A DNA stretch of 55,447 nt from Caulobacteraceae bacterium (GTDB taxonomy: Bacteria; Pseudomonadota; Alphaproteobacteria; Caulobacterales; Caulobacteraceae). The stretch lies in the NCBI GenBank assembly GCA_031291645.1, contig JARLIQ010000024.1:1-55447 (forward strand), read 5' to 3'. Both the position numbers and the translations under genes were made by a program. Below the pieces are notes generated by a model. The model was not told the origin of the DNA and searched no databases. It worked only from the letters and a program-made list of their open reading frames with translations. The stretch's first letter is position 1; each line of letters begins with the position of its first letter. This document shows positions 7,959 to 16,952 of this stretch, one piece after another.

Positions 7959-9500
7959 TTGGCCAGCATAGCCACATCCGAGGAGCCGGCGGTCAACCGC
8001 GGCATGATCACCATCTCGATCATGCTCGCCACGATCATGACCGCGCTGGACACCACCATCGCCAACGTGGCGCTACCGCACATGGCCGGGTCGGTGTCCG
8101 CCTCCGCCGACCAGATCACCTGGGTCCTGACTTCGTACATCATCGCCACGGCGATCATGACCCCGATGACCGGCTGGCTGGCCGGGCGGCTGGGCCGCAA
8201 GCGCGTGTTCATGATCTCGATCATCGGCTTCACCGTCGCCTCGGCGCTGTGCGGCGCGGCCCAGAGCCTGCCCGAGATCGTGATCTTCCGCGTCCTGCAG
8301 GGCGTGTTCGGCGCCTCCATGATGCCGCTGTCCCAGGCCGTGATGCTCGACACCTACCCGATCGAGGAGCGCGGACCGGCGATGGCGGTCTGGGGCATGG
8401 GGGTGATGGTCGCCCCGATCGTCGGGCCGGTGCTCGGCGGCTGGCTGACCGACGACTTCTCCTGGCGCTGGGTGTTCTACATCAACCTGCCGGTGGGCGT
8501 CCTGTGCCTGCTGGGCGTGATGACCTTCATCCCCGACGACCGCAGCACCCTGCGGCTGCCGTTCGACGTCATGGGATTCGCCCTGCTCAGCATCACCCTG
8601 GCGGCCTTCCAGCTGTTCCTCGACCGCGGGCAGAACGACGACTGGTTCCATTCGACCGAGATCGTGGTCGAGGCCTCGGTGGCCGCCGTGGCCCTGATCC
8701 TGTTCGTCATCCACACCGCGACGGCCGAGCGGCCGTTCCTGCCGGTGGCGCTGCTGGGCGACCGCAACTTCGTCACGGCGACCGCGCTCGGCTTCGCCGT
8801 CGGCCTCCTGGTCTTCTCCGTCCTGGCCCTGCTGCCGCCGATGCTCGAGACCCTGCTGGGCTATCCGGTGATCACCACCGGCCTGGTCACCGCCCCCCGC
8901 GGGGTGGGCAGCCTGATCTCGATGTTCTTCGTCGGGCGGCTGGTCGGGCGGGTCGACACCCGGCTGATCATCATGACCGGCCTTGTGATGTTCGCCATCG
9001 CCTTCTTCGGCATGAGCCGGTTCTCGCTGCAGATGAGCTCATCCGCCATCGTCACCACCGGCTTCATCCAGGGGCTGGGCACCGGGCTGGTGTTCATGCC
9101 GATGACCACCCTGGCCTTCGCGACCTTGAGCCCGGCGCTGCGGGCGGACGGCACGGGGGTATTCACCCTGGTGCGCAACCTGGGCAACAGCGCCGGCATC
9201 TCGATCATGCAGGCCCTGTTCACCACCAACGTCCAGGTGGTCCACGCGCGGCTGGTGGAGCGGCTGAGGCTGGACAATCCGCTGGCCCGGCCGCCCTACC
9301 TGCCCGCGCCCTTCGACCTGACCACCAACAGCGGGATCGCCGCCCTGGAGGGCGAGGTCACGCGGCAGGCCTCGATGGTGGCCTATATCGACGTCTTCTA
9401 CCTGATGTTCCTGACCACGGTGGTGATGATCCCCCTGGTCATGCTGCTCGAAAAGCCGCGCGACCAGATCCCGAGCGAGGAGACCCTGCTGGCCGATTAG
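7959..9500 (+). CDS. DHA2-family MFS multidrug efflux transporter (EmrB/QacA type)
   Basis: This 513-residue protein has about 14 hydrophobic segments. It carries the MFS motif A (GWLAGRLGRKRVF), the early ALDTTIANVALPHM signature of DHA2 drug:H+ antiporters, WVLTSYI in TM2, and motif C (APIVGPVLGGWL) in TM5. The likely role is inner-membrane export of toxic compounds. The start is uncertain: the frame begins at a TTG (7959) with a weak ribosome-binding site, and an ATG at 8004 would remove 15 residues before TM1. No membrane-fusion partner is adjacent. Its stop overlaps the stop of the convergent thioesterase gene by 4 bases. Confidence 0.92.
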   Translation: MASIATSEEPAVNRGMITISIMLATIMTALDTTIANVALPHMAGSVSASADQITWVLTSYIIATAIMTPMTGWLAGRLGRKRVFMISIIGFTVASALCGAAQSLPEIVIFRVLQGVFGASMMPLSQAVMLDTYPIEERGPAMAVWGMGVMVAPIVGPVLGGWLTDDFSWRWVFYINLPVGVLCLLGVMTFIPDDRSTLRLPFDVMGFALLSITLAAFQLFLDRGQNDDWFHSTEIVVEASVAAVALILFVIHTATAERPFLPVALLGDRNFVTATALGFAVGLLVFSVLALLPPMLETLLGYPVITTGLVTAPRGVGSLISMFFVGRLVGRVDTRLIIMTGLVMFAIAFFGMSRFSLQMSSSAIVTTGFIQGLGTGLVFMPMTTLAFATLSPALRADGTGVFTLVRNLGNSAGISIMQALFTTNVQVVHARLVERLRLDNPLARPPYLPAPFDLTTNSGIAALEGEVTRQASMVAYIDVFYLMFLTTVVMIPLVMLLEKPRDQIPSEETLLAD

Positions 9501-9958
9501 CGCTCGAACACGAGCAGCGTCGAGGTGGCGGTGGCGTAGAGCCGGCCGGAGGCGTCGGTGATCCGCCCCTCGGCGAAGCCGGTGCGGCGGCCCAGGCTGA
9601 CCACCCGGCCCTCGGCGCGCACGGGGCCGGTGTCCTCGGTCATGGCGCGGTGGTAGGCGACCTTCAGCTCCAGCGTGGTGTAGCCCTGGTCGGGGCCGAG
9701 CCGGGAGTGCACGGCGCAGCCGACCGCCGAGTCCAGCAGGGTCGCGGCGTAGCCGCCGTGCACCGTGCCGATCGGGTTGTAGACGTGGCGGCCGGGGACG
9801 CCCTCGAACACCACCCGGCCCTCCTGCAGCTCCACCATTCTGAAGCCGACCGTGTGGCCGATGCCCTTGGGCTCGGCGCCCTCGCCGAGCGCCGCCCGCA
9901 GCTGTTCGAGGCCGGACAGGCGCTGGGGCGCCGGCGGGGACTGCGCGGTCTCGCTCAC
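9497..9958 (-). CDS. PaaI-family hotdog-fold thioesterase
   Basis: This 153-residue protein has the hotdog thioesterase core, with the NPIGTVHGGYAATLLDSAVGCAVHS helix region holding the HGG motif. Members hydrolyse acyl- or aryl-CoA thioesters, often phenylacetyl- or hydroxybenzoyl-CoA-like. The start is a GTG at 9956-9958 that overlaps the TGA of the upstream TetR gene (GTGA), so the two are translationally coupled. A longer frame to 10234 runs back through the TetR gene and is rejected. The coupling suggests that the regulator controls CoA-thioester turnover. The substrate is unknown. Confidence 0.88.
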   Translation of the reverse strand: MSETAQSPPAPQRLSGLEQLRAALGEGAEPKGIGHTVGFRMVELQEGRVVFEGVPGRHVYNPIGTVHGGYAATLLDSAVGCAVHSRLGPDQGYTTLELKVAYHRAMTEDTGPVRAEGRVVSLGRRTGFAEGRITDASGRLYATATSTLLVFER

Positions 9959-10548
9959 GCGTCGGCGTCCAGGCCGAGGCGGCGCAGGATCGCGGTGCGC
10001 GAGGCCAGGAGGATGCGGTCCGACTGGGCCGGGTCGGCGACCGAACGGGCCAGGGACACCGCCCCGACCATCTCGGACAAGAGGGCGCTCGCCGCCGCGG
10101 GCGCGTCCGGCCAGCCGATGTCGCCGAGCAGGCCGGCCAGCCGGTCGGTCAGCCGCTGGACGCCCTCGCCGAACGCCAAGCGGGCCGGTTCGGGCAGCCG
10201 CGGCAGGTCCGTCGCCAGCGCCGCCAGCGGGCACCCGGCCGCGCGGCCGTCGCGGTGCCGGCGCGAAACATAGGATTTCACGTAGTCCCTAAGGCCCTTG
10301 GCGGCCGGCTTGCCTTCCGTGGCGTCGCGATAGAGCCGGCTCGCGTCGACGAACATCGCCTTGATGGCCTCGGCGACCAGCTCGTCCTTGGAGGCGAAGT
10401 GGGCGTAGAAGCCGCCGTGCGTCAGCCCGGCCTCCGCCATGACGGCGGCGACCCCGACGCGGTCGGGTCCCTCGGCGCGGATCGTGCGCGCCGCCGCCTC
10501 CAACACCTTCTCGCGCGTCCTCTGCTTATGTTCTTCGTCGTAGCGCAT
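9955..10548 (-). CDS. TetR-family transcriptional regulator
   Basis: This 197-residue regulator has an N-terminal helix-turn-helix (REKVLEAAARTIRAEG, then GLTHGGFYAHFASKDELVAEA) and a C-terminal helical domain with CPLAALATDLPRL, typical of the AcrR/LfrR-like branch. The start is the ATG at 10546-10548; upstream extensions are not conserved-looking. A 17 bp palindrome (10563-10579) sits 15 bp upstream of the start, as expected of an autorepressor. The gene is followed directly by the overlapping thioesterase gene and sits divergently from the epoxide hydrolase-like gene. It may control both, and perhaps the nearby DHA2 pump. Confidence 0.9.
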   Translation of the reverse strand: MRYDEEHKQRTREKVLEAAARTIRAEGPDRVGVAAVMAEAGLTHGGFYAHFASKDELVAEAIKAMFVDASRLYRDATEGKPAAKGLRDYVKSYVSRRHRDGRAAGCPLAALATDLPRLPEPARLAFGEGVQRLTDRLAGLLGDIGWPDAPAAASALLSEMVGAVSLARSVADPAQSDRILLASRTAILRRLGLDADA

Positions 10549-10562
10549 GGCTGGCCCATCCT

Positions 10563-10579
10563 TTATATGACGAATATAA
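10563..10579. promoter_or_regulatory. Palindromic operator candidate for the TetR regulator
   Basis: TTATAT-GACGA-ATATAA is a perfect inverted repeat with 6 bp arms and a 5 bp centre. It is strikingly AT-rich for this genome and lies 15 bp upstream of the TetR start codon, inside the divergent region shared with the gene at 10693. The size and place fit a TetR operator overlapping a promoter. Confidence 0.55.
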
Positions 10580-10692
10580 GATAAAGTGGCCGGCGAGCAA
10601 GCACTCCTGGCAAGCGCTTCGCGCGCCCCCGCCCTTGCCTTGACGCCGCCGGCGCCGCAGCCTCGCGCTACCGCCGCCGCGAGGTCCGCCCC

Positions 10693-11061
10693 ATGAGCCC
10701 GTCCGACACCGTCCGCGCCTTCATCGCCGCATGGGAGGCGCGTTCGATCGACGCCATCCTGGCGCTGATGACGCCCGACGCGCGCTATCTCAACGTCGGC
10801 CTGCCCGAGGCCGTGGGACACGAGGCGATCCGCGCCATGCTGACCCCCTTCCTGGCCGGCGCGACCGCCGTCCGCTGGACGGTCCGCCACCTCGCCGAGA
10901 CGGCGGACGGCGCGGTGCTGACCGAGCGCGTCGACGTGTTCGAGATGGGCCCGCGGACGGTGACCATCCCGGTGATGGGGGTGTTCGAATTCAGCGACGG
11001 CAAGATCGCCGCCTGGCGGGACTATTTCGACGTGCCCGCCTTCCAGCGCCAGCTCGCCTGA
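10693..11061 (+). CDS. Limonene-1,2-epoxide hydrolase-family protein (SnoaL/NTF2-like fold)
   Basis: This 122-residue protein has the NTF2-like cone fold and retains a full set of limonene-epoxide hydrolase residues: Tyr32 and Asn34 (RYLN), Arg79 and Asp81 (ERVDVF) and Asp110 (WRDYFD). These match the family's water-binding Tyr/Asn and the Asp-Arg-Asp triad in both order and approximate spacing. Such enzymes hydrolyse small epoxides in one step without a covalent intermediate. It stands alone, divergent from the TetR gene, and ends 4 bp from the convergent histidine kinase. Polyketide-type SnoaL cyclases or a non-catalytic NTF2 protein are less likely alternatives, given the intact triad. Confidence 0.8.
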   Translation: MSPSDTVRAFIAAWEARSIDAILALMTPDARYLNVGLPEAVGHEAIRAMLTPFLAGATAVRWTVRHLAETADGAVLTERVDVFEMGPRTVTIPVMGVFEFSDGKIAAWRDYFDVPAFQRQLA

Positions 11062-11065
11062 CGCG

Positions 11066-12853
<1,788 letters not shown>

Positions 12854-12902
12854 GCCGCCACCTTTTCACCGGCAATGGTTGACGCCCGGTTCCCGCCAGG
12901 GC

Positions 12903-13838
12903 CTAGGCGGCCAGGGCGGAGACCTCCGCCACCTGCTCGGCCGTCAGCTTCCAGGCGCCCGCGGCCGCGTTGGCCACCGCCTGGTCGGGCCGGGTGGCGC
13001 CGGCGATCACCGAGGAGACCGCCGGGTGGCCCAGAAGCCAGGCGAACGCCAGCTCCAGCAGGCTGTGGCCGTTGGCCTGGGCGAAGTCCGCCAGCTTCTC
13101 CACGCGGTCGAAGGTCCGGTCGCTGAGCGCCTGGGCCCCACGCGCGCCCCAGGCGGCCAGCCGCGTGCCTTCCGGCGCCGCCTCGCCGCGATGGTACTTG
13201 CCGGTCAGGAGGCCCGAGGCCAGGGGGAAATAGGGCAGCAGGCCGAGGCCGAAGCGCTCGCAGGCGGGGATCACCTCGAACTCCACCTTGCGCTCGAGCA
13301 GGCTGTAGTTGTTCTGGGCCGAGACGAAGCGGTTCAGCCCCTGGCTGCGCGCCACCCAGTCGGCGTCGGCGATCTGCCAGCCGGCGAAGTTGGAATTGCC
13401 GATGTAGCGGACCTTGCCGGCGGTGATCAGGTCGTCCAGCGCCCGCAGCGTCTCCTCGATCGGGGTGTCCGCGTCGGGCAGGTGCATCTGGTAGAGGTCG
13501 ATGTAGTCCGTGCCCAGCCGCGCCAGGCTGGCCTCGACCGCCTGGATCACATAGCGGCGCGAGCCGCCGCGCTGGTCCGGCGCGGCGCCGGTCGGATTGG
13601 CGAACTTGGTGGCCAGCACCACCTCGTGGCGCCGCGCGCCCAGCGCCTGGCCCAGCATCACCTCGGACTTCAGCCCGCCGTAGATGTCGGCCGTGTCGAA
13701 GAAGTTGATCCCGGCGTCGAGCGCCGCGGCCACCACCTCGGTGGTCGCCTCCTGGTCGATGCGCATGCCGAAATTGTTGCAGCCCAGGCCGATCTCACTG
13801 ACCTTCAGGCCGCTCTGGCCCAATCGCCGATAGTCCAT
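12903..13838 (-). CDS. Aldo/keto reductase
   Basis: This 311-residue NADPH-dependent oxidoreductase of the AKR superfamily has the tetrad Asp48 (FFDTAD), Tyr53, Lys78 (ATKF) and His119 (YQMHLPD), and an NADP-binding end VIAGATRPDQ. It reduces aldehydes or ketones. The ATG at 13836-13838 is preceded by AGAGG at about 7 bases; the frame stays open upstream to 13973 but that part is low-complexity and crosses a palindrome. It is followed by the histidine kinase on the same strand (49 bp gap). The substrate is not predictable. Confidence 0.9.
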   Translation of the reverse strand: MDYRRLGQSGLKVSEIGLGCNNFGMRIDQEATTEVVAAALDAGINFFDTADIYGGLKSEVMLGQALGARRHEVVLATKFANPTGAAPDQRGGSRRYVIQAVEASLARLGTDYIDLYQMHLPDADTPIEETLRALDDLITAGKVRYIGNSNFAGWQIADADWVARSQGLNRFVSAQNNYSLLERKVEFEVIPACERFGLGLLPYFPLASGLLTGKYHRGEAAPEGTRLAAWGARGAQALSDRTFDRVEKLADFAQANGHSLLELAFAWLLGHPAVSSVIAGATRPDQAVANAAAGAWKLTAEQVAEVSALAA

Positions 13839-13927
13839 CGAACGCCTCTCGCGTCTGGTTGTCGGAAAGACGCCCGCCGACCCCGGCCCAGGGCTCGCCA
13901 GCGAACATCGCCGCGATCCTAGAACCT

Positions 13928-13959
13928 GTTCGGATCGGGTGGAACCACCCGATTCGAAC
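13928..13959. repeat. 32 bp near-perfect palindrome between two oxidoreductase genes
   Basis: GTTCGGATCGGGTGG and CCACCCGATTCGAAC are inverted arms of 15 bp around a central AA, with a single G/T mismatch. It lies 90 bp upstream of the aldo/keto reductase start and 61 bp downstream of the GMC oxidoreductase stop. There is no T-run after it, and the 2-base centre suits a DNA-level operator better than a terminator hairpin. Confidence 0.5.
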
Positions 13960-14019
13960 CGGCCCTCATTCAAGACGTCGGGGCCTAAAGGGCGTCGAAA
14001 CCGCGCGCACTTTCAGCCG

Positions 14020-15633
14020 TCACGCTCCATCCTCCAGCACCATCGCCGCGCCCTTCTCGGCGATCATCATGGTCGGCGCGTTGGTGTTGCCCGAGGGGAT
14101 GGTCGGCATGATCGAGGCGTCGATCACCCGCAGGGCCGAAACGCCGCGCACGCGCAGTTCGGGATCGACCACCGAGGCGGCGTCCGCGCCCATCCGGGCG
14201 GTGCCGACGGGGTGGAAGATGGTGGTGGCGATGTCGCCGGCGGCGCGGGCCAGCTCGGCGTCGCTCTGGACCTGCGGCCCCGGCTTGAACTCCTCGGGAC
14301 GGAAGCGGGCCAGCGGGGCCTGGGCGACGATGCGGCGGGTGAGGCGGATGGCGTCCACCACCACGCGCCGGTCGCCTTCGGTCGAGAGGTAGTTCGGCGC
14401 GATCGCCGGCGGCGCCTCGGGATCGGCGCTCCTCAGGTGCACGCTGCCGCGCGATTCTGGCCGCAGGTTGCAGACGCTGGCGGTGAAGGCGTCGAACCGG
14501 TGCAGCGGCTGGCCGAACCGGTCCAGGGTCAGGGGCTGGACGTGGTATTCCAGGTTGGCGGTCTCGAAGCTCTCGTCGGAGCGGGCGAAGACGCCGAGCT
14601 GGCTGGGCGCCATGGCGATCGGCCCGCGCCGGAACAGCAGGTAGTTCAGCCCGATGCCCATCGCCCCGATCGGATGGCGGGACAGGGTGTTCAAGGTGGA
14701 GACGCCGCTCACCTTGTAGGCGCAGCGGACCTGCAGATGGTCCTGCAGGTTCTCGCCCACCCCGGGCGAATGGCGCACCAGGTCGACGCCGTGCGAGGCC
14801 AGCCGCTCGCCGTCGCCGATCCCCGACAGCTCCAGAAGCTTGGGACTGGCGACCGCACCGGCGGCCAGGATCACCTCGGCCCTGGCGGCGGCGAACAGGC
14901 GGACGCCGTCCAGCCGGAACTCGACCCCGACCGCGCGGCCCTGTTCGAAACGCACCCGCTCGACCGTCGAATTCGTCTGTATACGGAGGTTATCGCGGCT
15001 CCTGACCGGATTGAGGTAGGCCTTGGCCGCGTTCCAGCGCAGGCCGGCCTTCTGGTTCACCCGGAAGTAGCTGGAGCCGAAGTTGTCGCCGGTGTTGAAG
15101 TCGTCGATCCTGGGCACGCCCAGGGCCGCGGCCGCGTCGCGGAAGGCGTCCAGCAGCGGCCATTGATGGCGCTGCTCCTCGACCCGCCATTCGCCGCCCG
15201 CGCCGTGGTGCTCGCTTTCGCCGGCGTAGTAGTCCTCGCCCCGCTTGAAGAACGGCAGGACGTCGTCCCAGGACCAGCCGACGGCGCCCATCTGGCGCCA
15301 GCCGTCGTAGTCGCGCGCCTGGCCGCGCATGTAGATCATGCCGTTGATCGACGAGCAGCCGCCCAGCACCCGGCCGCGCGGATAGTCCAGCGCCCGCCCG
15401 TTCAGCCCGGCCTCGGGCTCGGTCCTGAACCGCCAGTCGGTGCGCGGGTTGCCCATGCACATCAGATAGCCGATGGGCACGTGGATCCAGATGTAGTTGT
15501 CGCTGCCGCCGGCCTCGAGCAGCAGCACGCGGCGGCTCGGATCAGCCGAGAGCCGATTGGCCAGGACGCAGCCGGCGCTGCCCGCGCCGACGATGACGTA
15601 GTCGAACTCGCCGAAAGGCTTGGCCTGGTCCAT
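14020..15633 (-). CDS. GMC-family FAD-dependent oxidoreductase (choline dehydrogenase-like)
   Basis: This 537-residue flavoprotein has the N-terminal Rossmann motif VIVGAGSAGCVLANRL, the GMC signature around GRVLGGCSSINGMIYMRG, and the C-terminal active-site residues His474 (FHPVGTARMG) and Asn516 (SGNTNAPTM). It would oxidise an alcohol to an aldehyde or ketone with FAD. It resembles BetA and alkane-alcohol dehydrogenases; no betaine genes are near, so I assign no specific substrate. A second member lies at 27949-29604. Monocistronic by spacing: the downstream gene is 181 bp away behind a palindrome. Confidence 0.92.
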   Translation of the reverse strand: MDQAKPFGEFDYVIVGAGSAGCVLANRLSADPSRRVLLLEAGGSDNYIWIHVPIGYLMCMGNPRTDWRFRTEPEAGLNGRALDYPRGRVLGGCSSINGMIYMRGQARDYDGWRQMGAVGWSWDDVLPFFKRGEDYYAGESEHHGAGGEWRVEEQRHQWPLLDAFRDAAAALGVPRIDDFNTGDNFGSSYFRVNQKAGLRWNAAKAYLNPVRSRDNLRIQTNSTVERVRFEQGRAVGVEFRLDGVRLFAAARAEVILAAGAVASPKLLELSGIGDGERLASHGVDLVRHSPGVGENLQDHLQVRCAYKVSGVSTLNTLSRHPIGAMGIGLNYLLFRRGPIAMAPSQLGVFARSDESFETANLEYHVQPLTLDRFGQPLHRFDAFTASVCNLRPESRGSVHLRSADPEAPPAIAPNYLSTEGDRRVVVDAIRLTRRIVAQAPLARFRPEEFKPGPQVQSDAELARAAGDIATTIFHPVGTARMGADAASVVDPELRVRGVSALRVIDASIMPTIPSGNTNAPTMMIAEKGAAMVLEDGA

Positions 15634-15736
15634 GTCGCGCCCGACTCCCTATCCAGGCGCGACCTTATCTAGACGAGCGCCCGCGCAGCGGCCAGCCGGT
15701 AGCGGCGGCGCGGCGCGGGCGTCAGTCGGCTTCGCC

Positions 15737-16204
15737 TCAGGCCTTCTTCGCGCGGCCGCGGGCGGCCGGCTTGGCGGCGGGCTTAGCGGCCGCCTTGGCC
15801 GGCGGGCGTCCGCCCTGGCCCAGGCCCATCTGCTTGGCCAGCTGCGAGCGGGCGGCGGCGTAGGCCGGCGCGACCATCGGATAGGTCTTGGGCAGACCCC
15901 ACTTCGCCCGGTAGTCTTCGGGCGACATGTTGTATTTGGTGCGCAGGTGCCGCTTCAGCGACTTGAACTTGCGACCGTCCTCCAGGCAGATCAGATAGTC
16001 GTCGGTGAGCGACTTCTTGATCGGGACCGCAGGCGTCTTCGGCAGTTCAGGCGCTTCGACCGGCGCGTCGACCGCCGTCAGGGCCTTGAAGATGCTCTGT
16101 ATCACCGCCGGCAGGTCGCCAGCGGTCACGGTGTTGTTGCTGACGTACGCCGAGGCGATGTCCGCCGTCAGCTCGATCAGTCCGGACTTCTCATTGTCGT
16201 CCAT
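15737..16204 (-). CDS. MucR/Ros-family transcriptional regulator with degenerate zinc finger
   Basis: This 155-residue protein matches the MucR/Ros family of alphaproteobacterial regulators that bind AT-rich DNA and act partly like H-NS. The N-terminal oligomerisation region (residues 1-45) is followed by the DNA-binding core at 64-128 (SLTDDYLICLEDG, KFKSLKRHL, YPMVAPAYAAARSQLAKQMGLG). The Ros zinc ligands Cys-Cys-His-His are here Cys73, Asp76, His86 and Lys90/Tyr91, so zinc binding is doubtful; zinc-independent members are known. Residues 132-155 form a Lys/Ala/Pro/Arg-rich tail. AT-rich DNA upstream may be its autoregulatory target. In Caulobacter, MucR proteins act in cell-cycle gene control. 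Confidence 0.92.
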   Translation of the reverse strand: MDDNEKSGLIELTADIASAYVSNNTVTAGDLPAVIQSIFKALTAVDAPVEAPELPKTPAVPIKKSLTDDYLICLEDGRKFKSLKRHLRTKYNMSPEDYRAKWGLPKTYPMVAPAYAAARSQLAKQMGLGQGGRPPAKAAAKPAAKPAARGRAKKA

Positions 16205-16952
16205 CTTTGGCCATCTCCAGTTTGGCTTATTCAGTGCGCGCGGGGCATATAGATAATTCGCGCGACAATCTACTGCTTAATGATTTCAATGTCGCGAAAA
16301 TGTCGTTCCCGTCGCGCATGCCATAGCACAGGCGCGCCTTTCTGCTTGATGCAAACCCGCAGGTTTAGCTCGCAAGGAATGCTCGCAACGGCCTCGCGGG
16401 CCATTCCCCGGACCGATACCGGTCCCGCGGCCCGATCTTCGCAGCCCGATCGGGAAACGCGGACTCAAGAACGACACGGGACCGGCCGACAACTGGATTG
16501 TGCTGGTTCACATGGGTGACGCGGCGAATTCATCTCGTTGTTTCAACGACGGAATCCGCCCATCCGCCGAATATCTGGGCAGTCGGTCAGCCGAATTCAT
16601 GGATAGATTCGCCCGGACGCGGCGAAATCTCCGCGACTCACGTGCATTTCTGAAATTCATGGTCCGAGGCCATCTCAGGCAGGCATAAGGCGATGTGAAA
16701 ATACGTCGCCGCCCGAAGCGTCATTGACTTTCAACGCCTTCTGACCCATCTAACCGGTGCGGGCGCTTCGCCGTCCGCCTTTCGGCGCTCCCGTCGCGTG
16801 GAGGATGCACCCCTTCGCATCCAGCCTGTCGAGCGCCAGACCGACGCCATAGCTTCGCCCAGGCCACACGCGGGCGCTCCCCAACTGACCCGCGCACAGC
16901 GCCGGACCGCAAGGAAGCGGCCGCGCGCGATTTCGCATATGAAAGAGTCTCT
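16205..16952. promoter_or_regulatory. 748 bp intergenic region between mucR-type gene and rhlE-type gene
   Basis: The divergent starts at either end make this a double promoter region. The part next to the MucR gene (about 16225-16320) is clearly AT-rich, with several T-A steps, and is a good candidate for MucR autobinding. A perfect inverted repeat GGACCG-ATAC-CGGTCC lies at 16410-16425. A weak small ORF is at 16512-16688. The last 250 bp before the helicase are GC-rich and could be a long 5' leader, common for cold-inducible DEAD-box genes. I find no tRNA or other known RNA gene here. Confidence 0.4.
16512..16688 (+). CDS. Possible small basic protein (58 aa), weak
   Basis: From the ATG at 16512 a 58-residue frame runs to 16688. 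Its sequence is mixed and basic in the second half (FARTRRNLRDSRAFLKFMVRGH), with no low-complexity bias. It lacks a clear ribosome-binding site and I recognise no family. It lies in an otherwise empty region where base composition drops, so coding is uncertain; a GTG at 16500 would add four residues. Confidence 0.22.
   Translation: MGDAANSSRCFNDGIRPSAEYLGSRSAEFMDRFARTRRNLRDSRAFLKFMVRGHLRQA

Noticed and set aside
9497-10234. Longer version of the thioesterase starting at 10234
   Set aside because: The added 90 residues lie inside the TetR gene in another frame and are not hotdog-like; the GTG overlapping the TetR stop is a normal coupled start.
7553-10273. Plus-strand frame of 906 codons over thiolase end, efflux pump and TetR
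   Set aside because: It crosses three recognised genes in the wrong frame or strand.
13940-13975. tRNA-like GGTTCGAATC string on the minus strand
   Set aside because: The T-stem does not pair and no anticodon or acceptor arm is present; the string belongs to the palindrome at 13928-13959.
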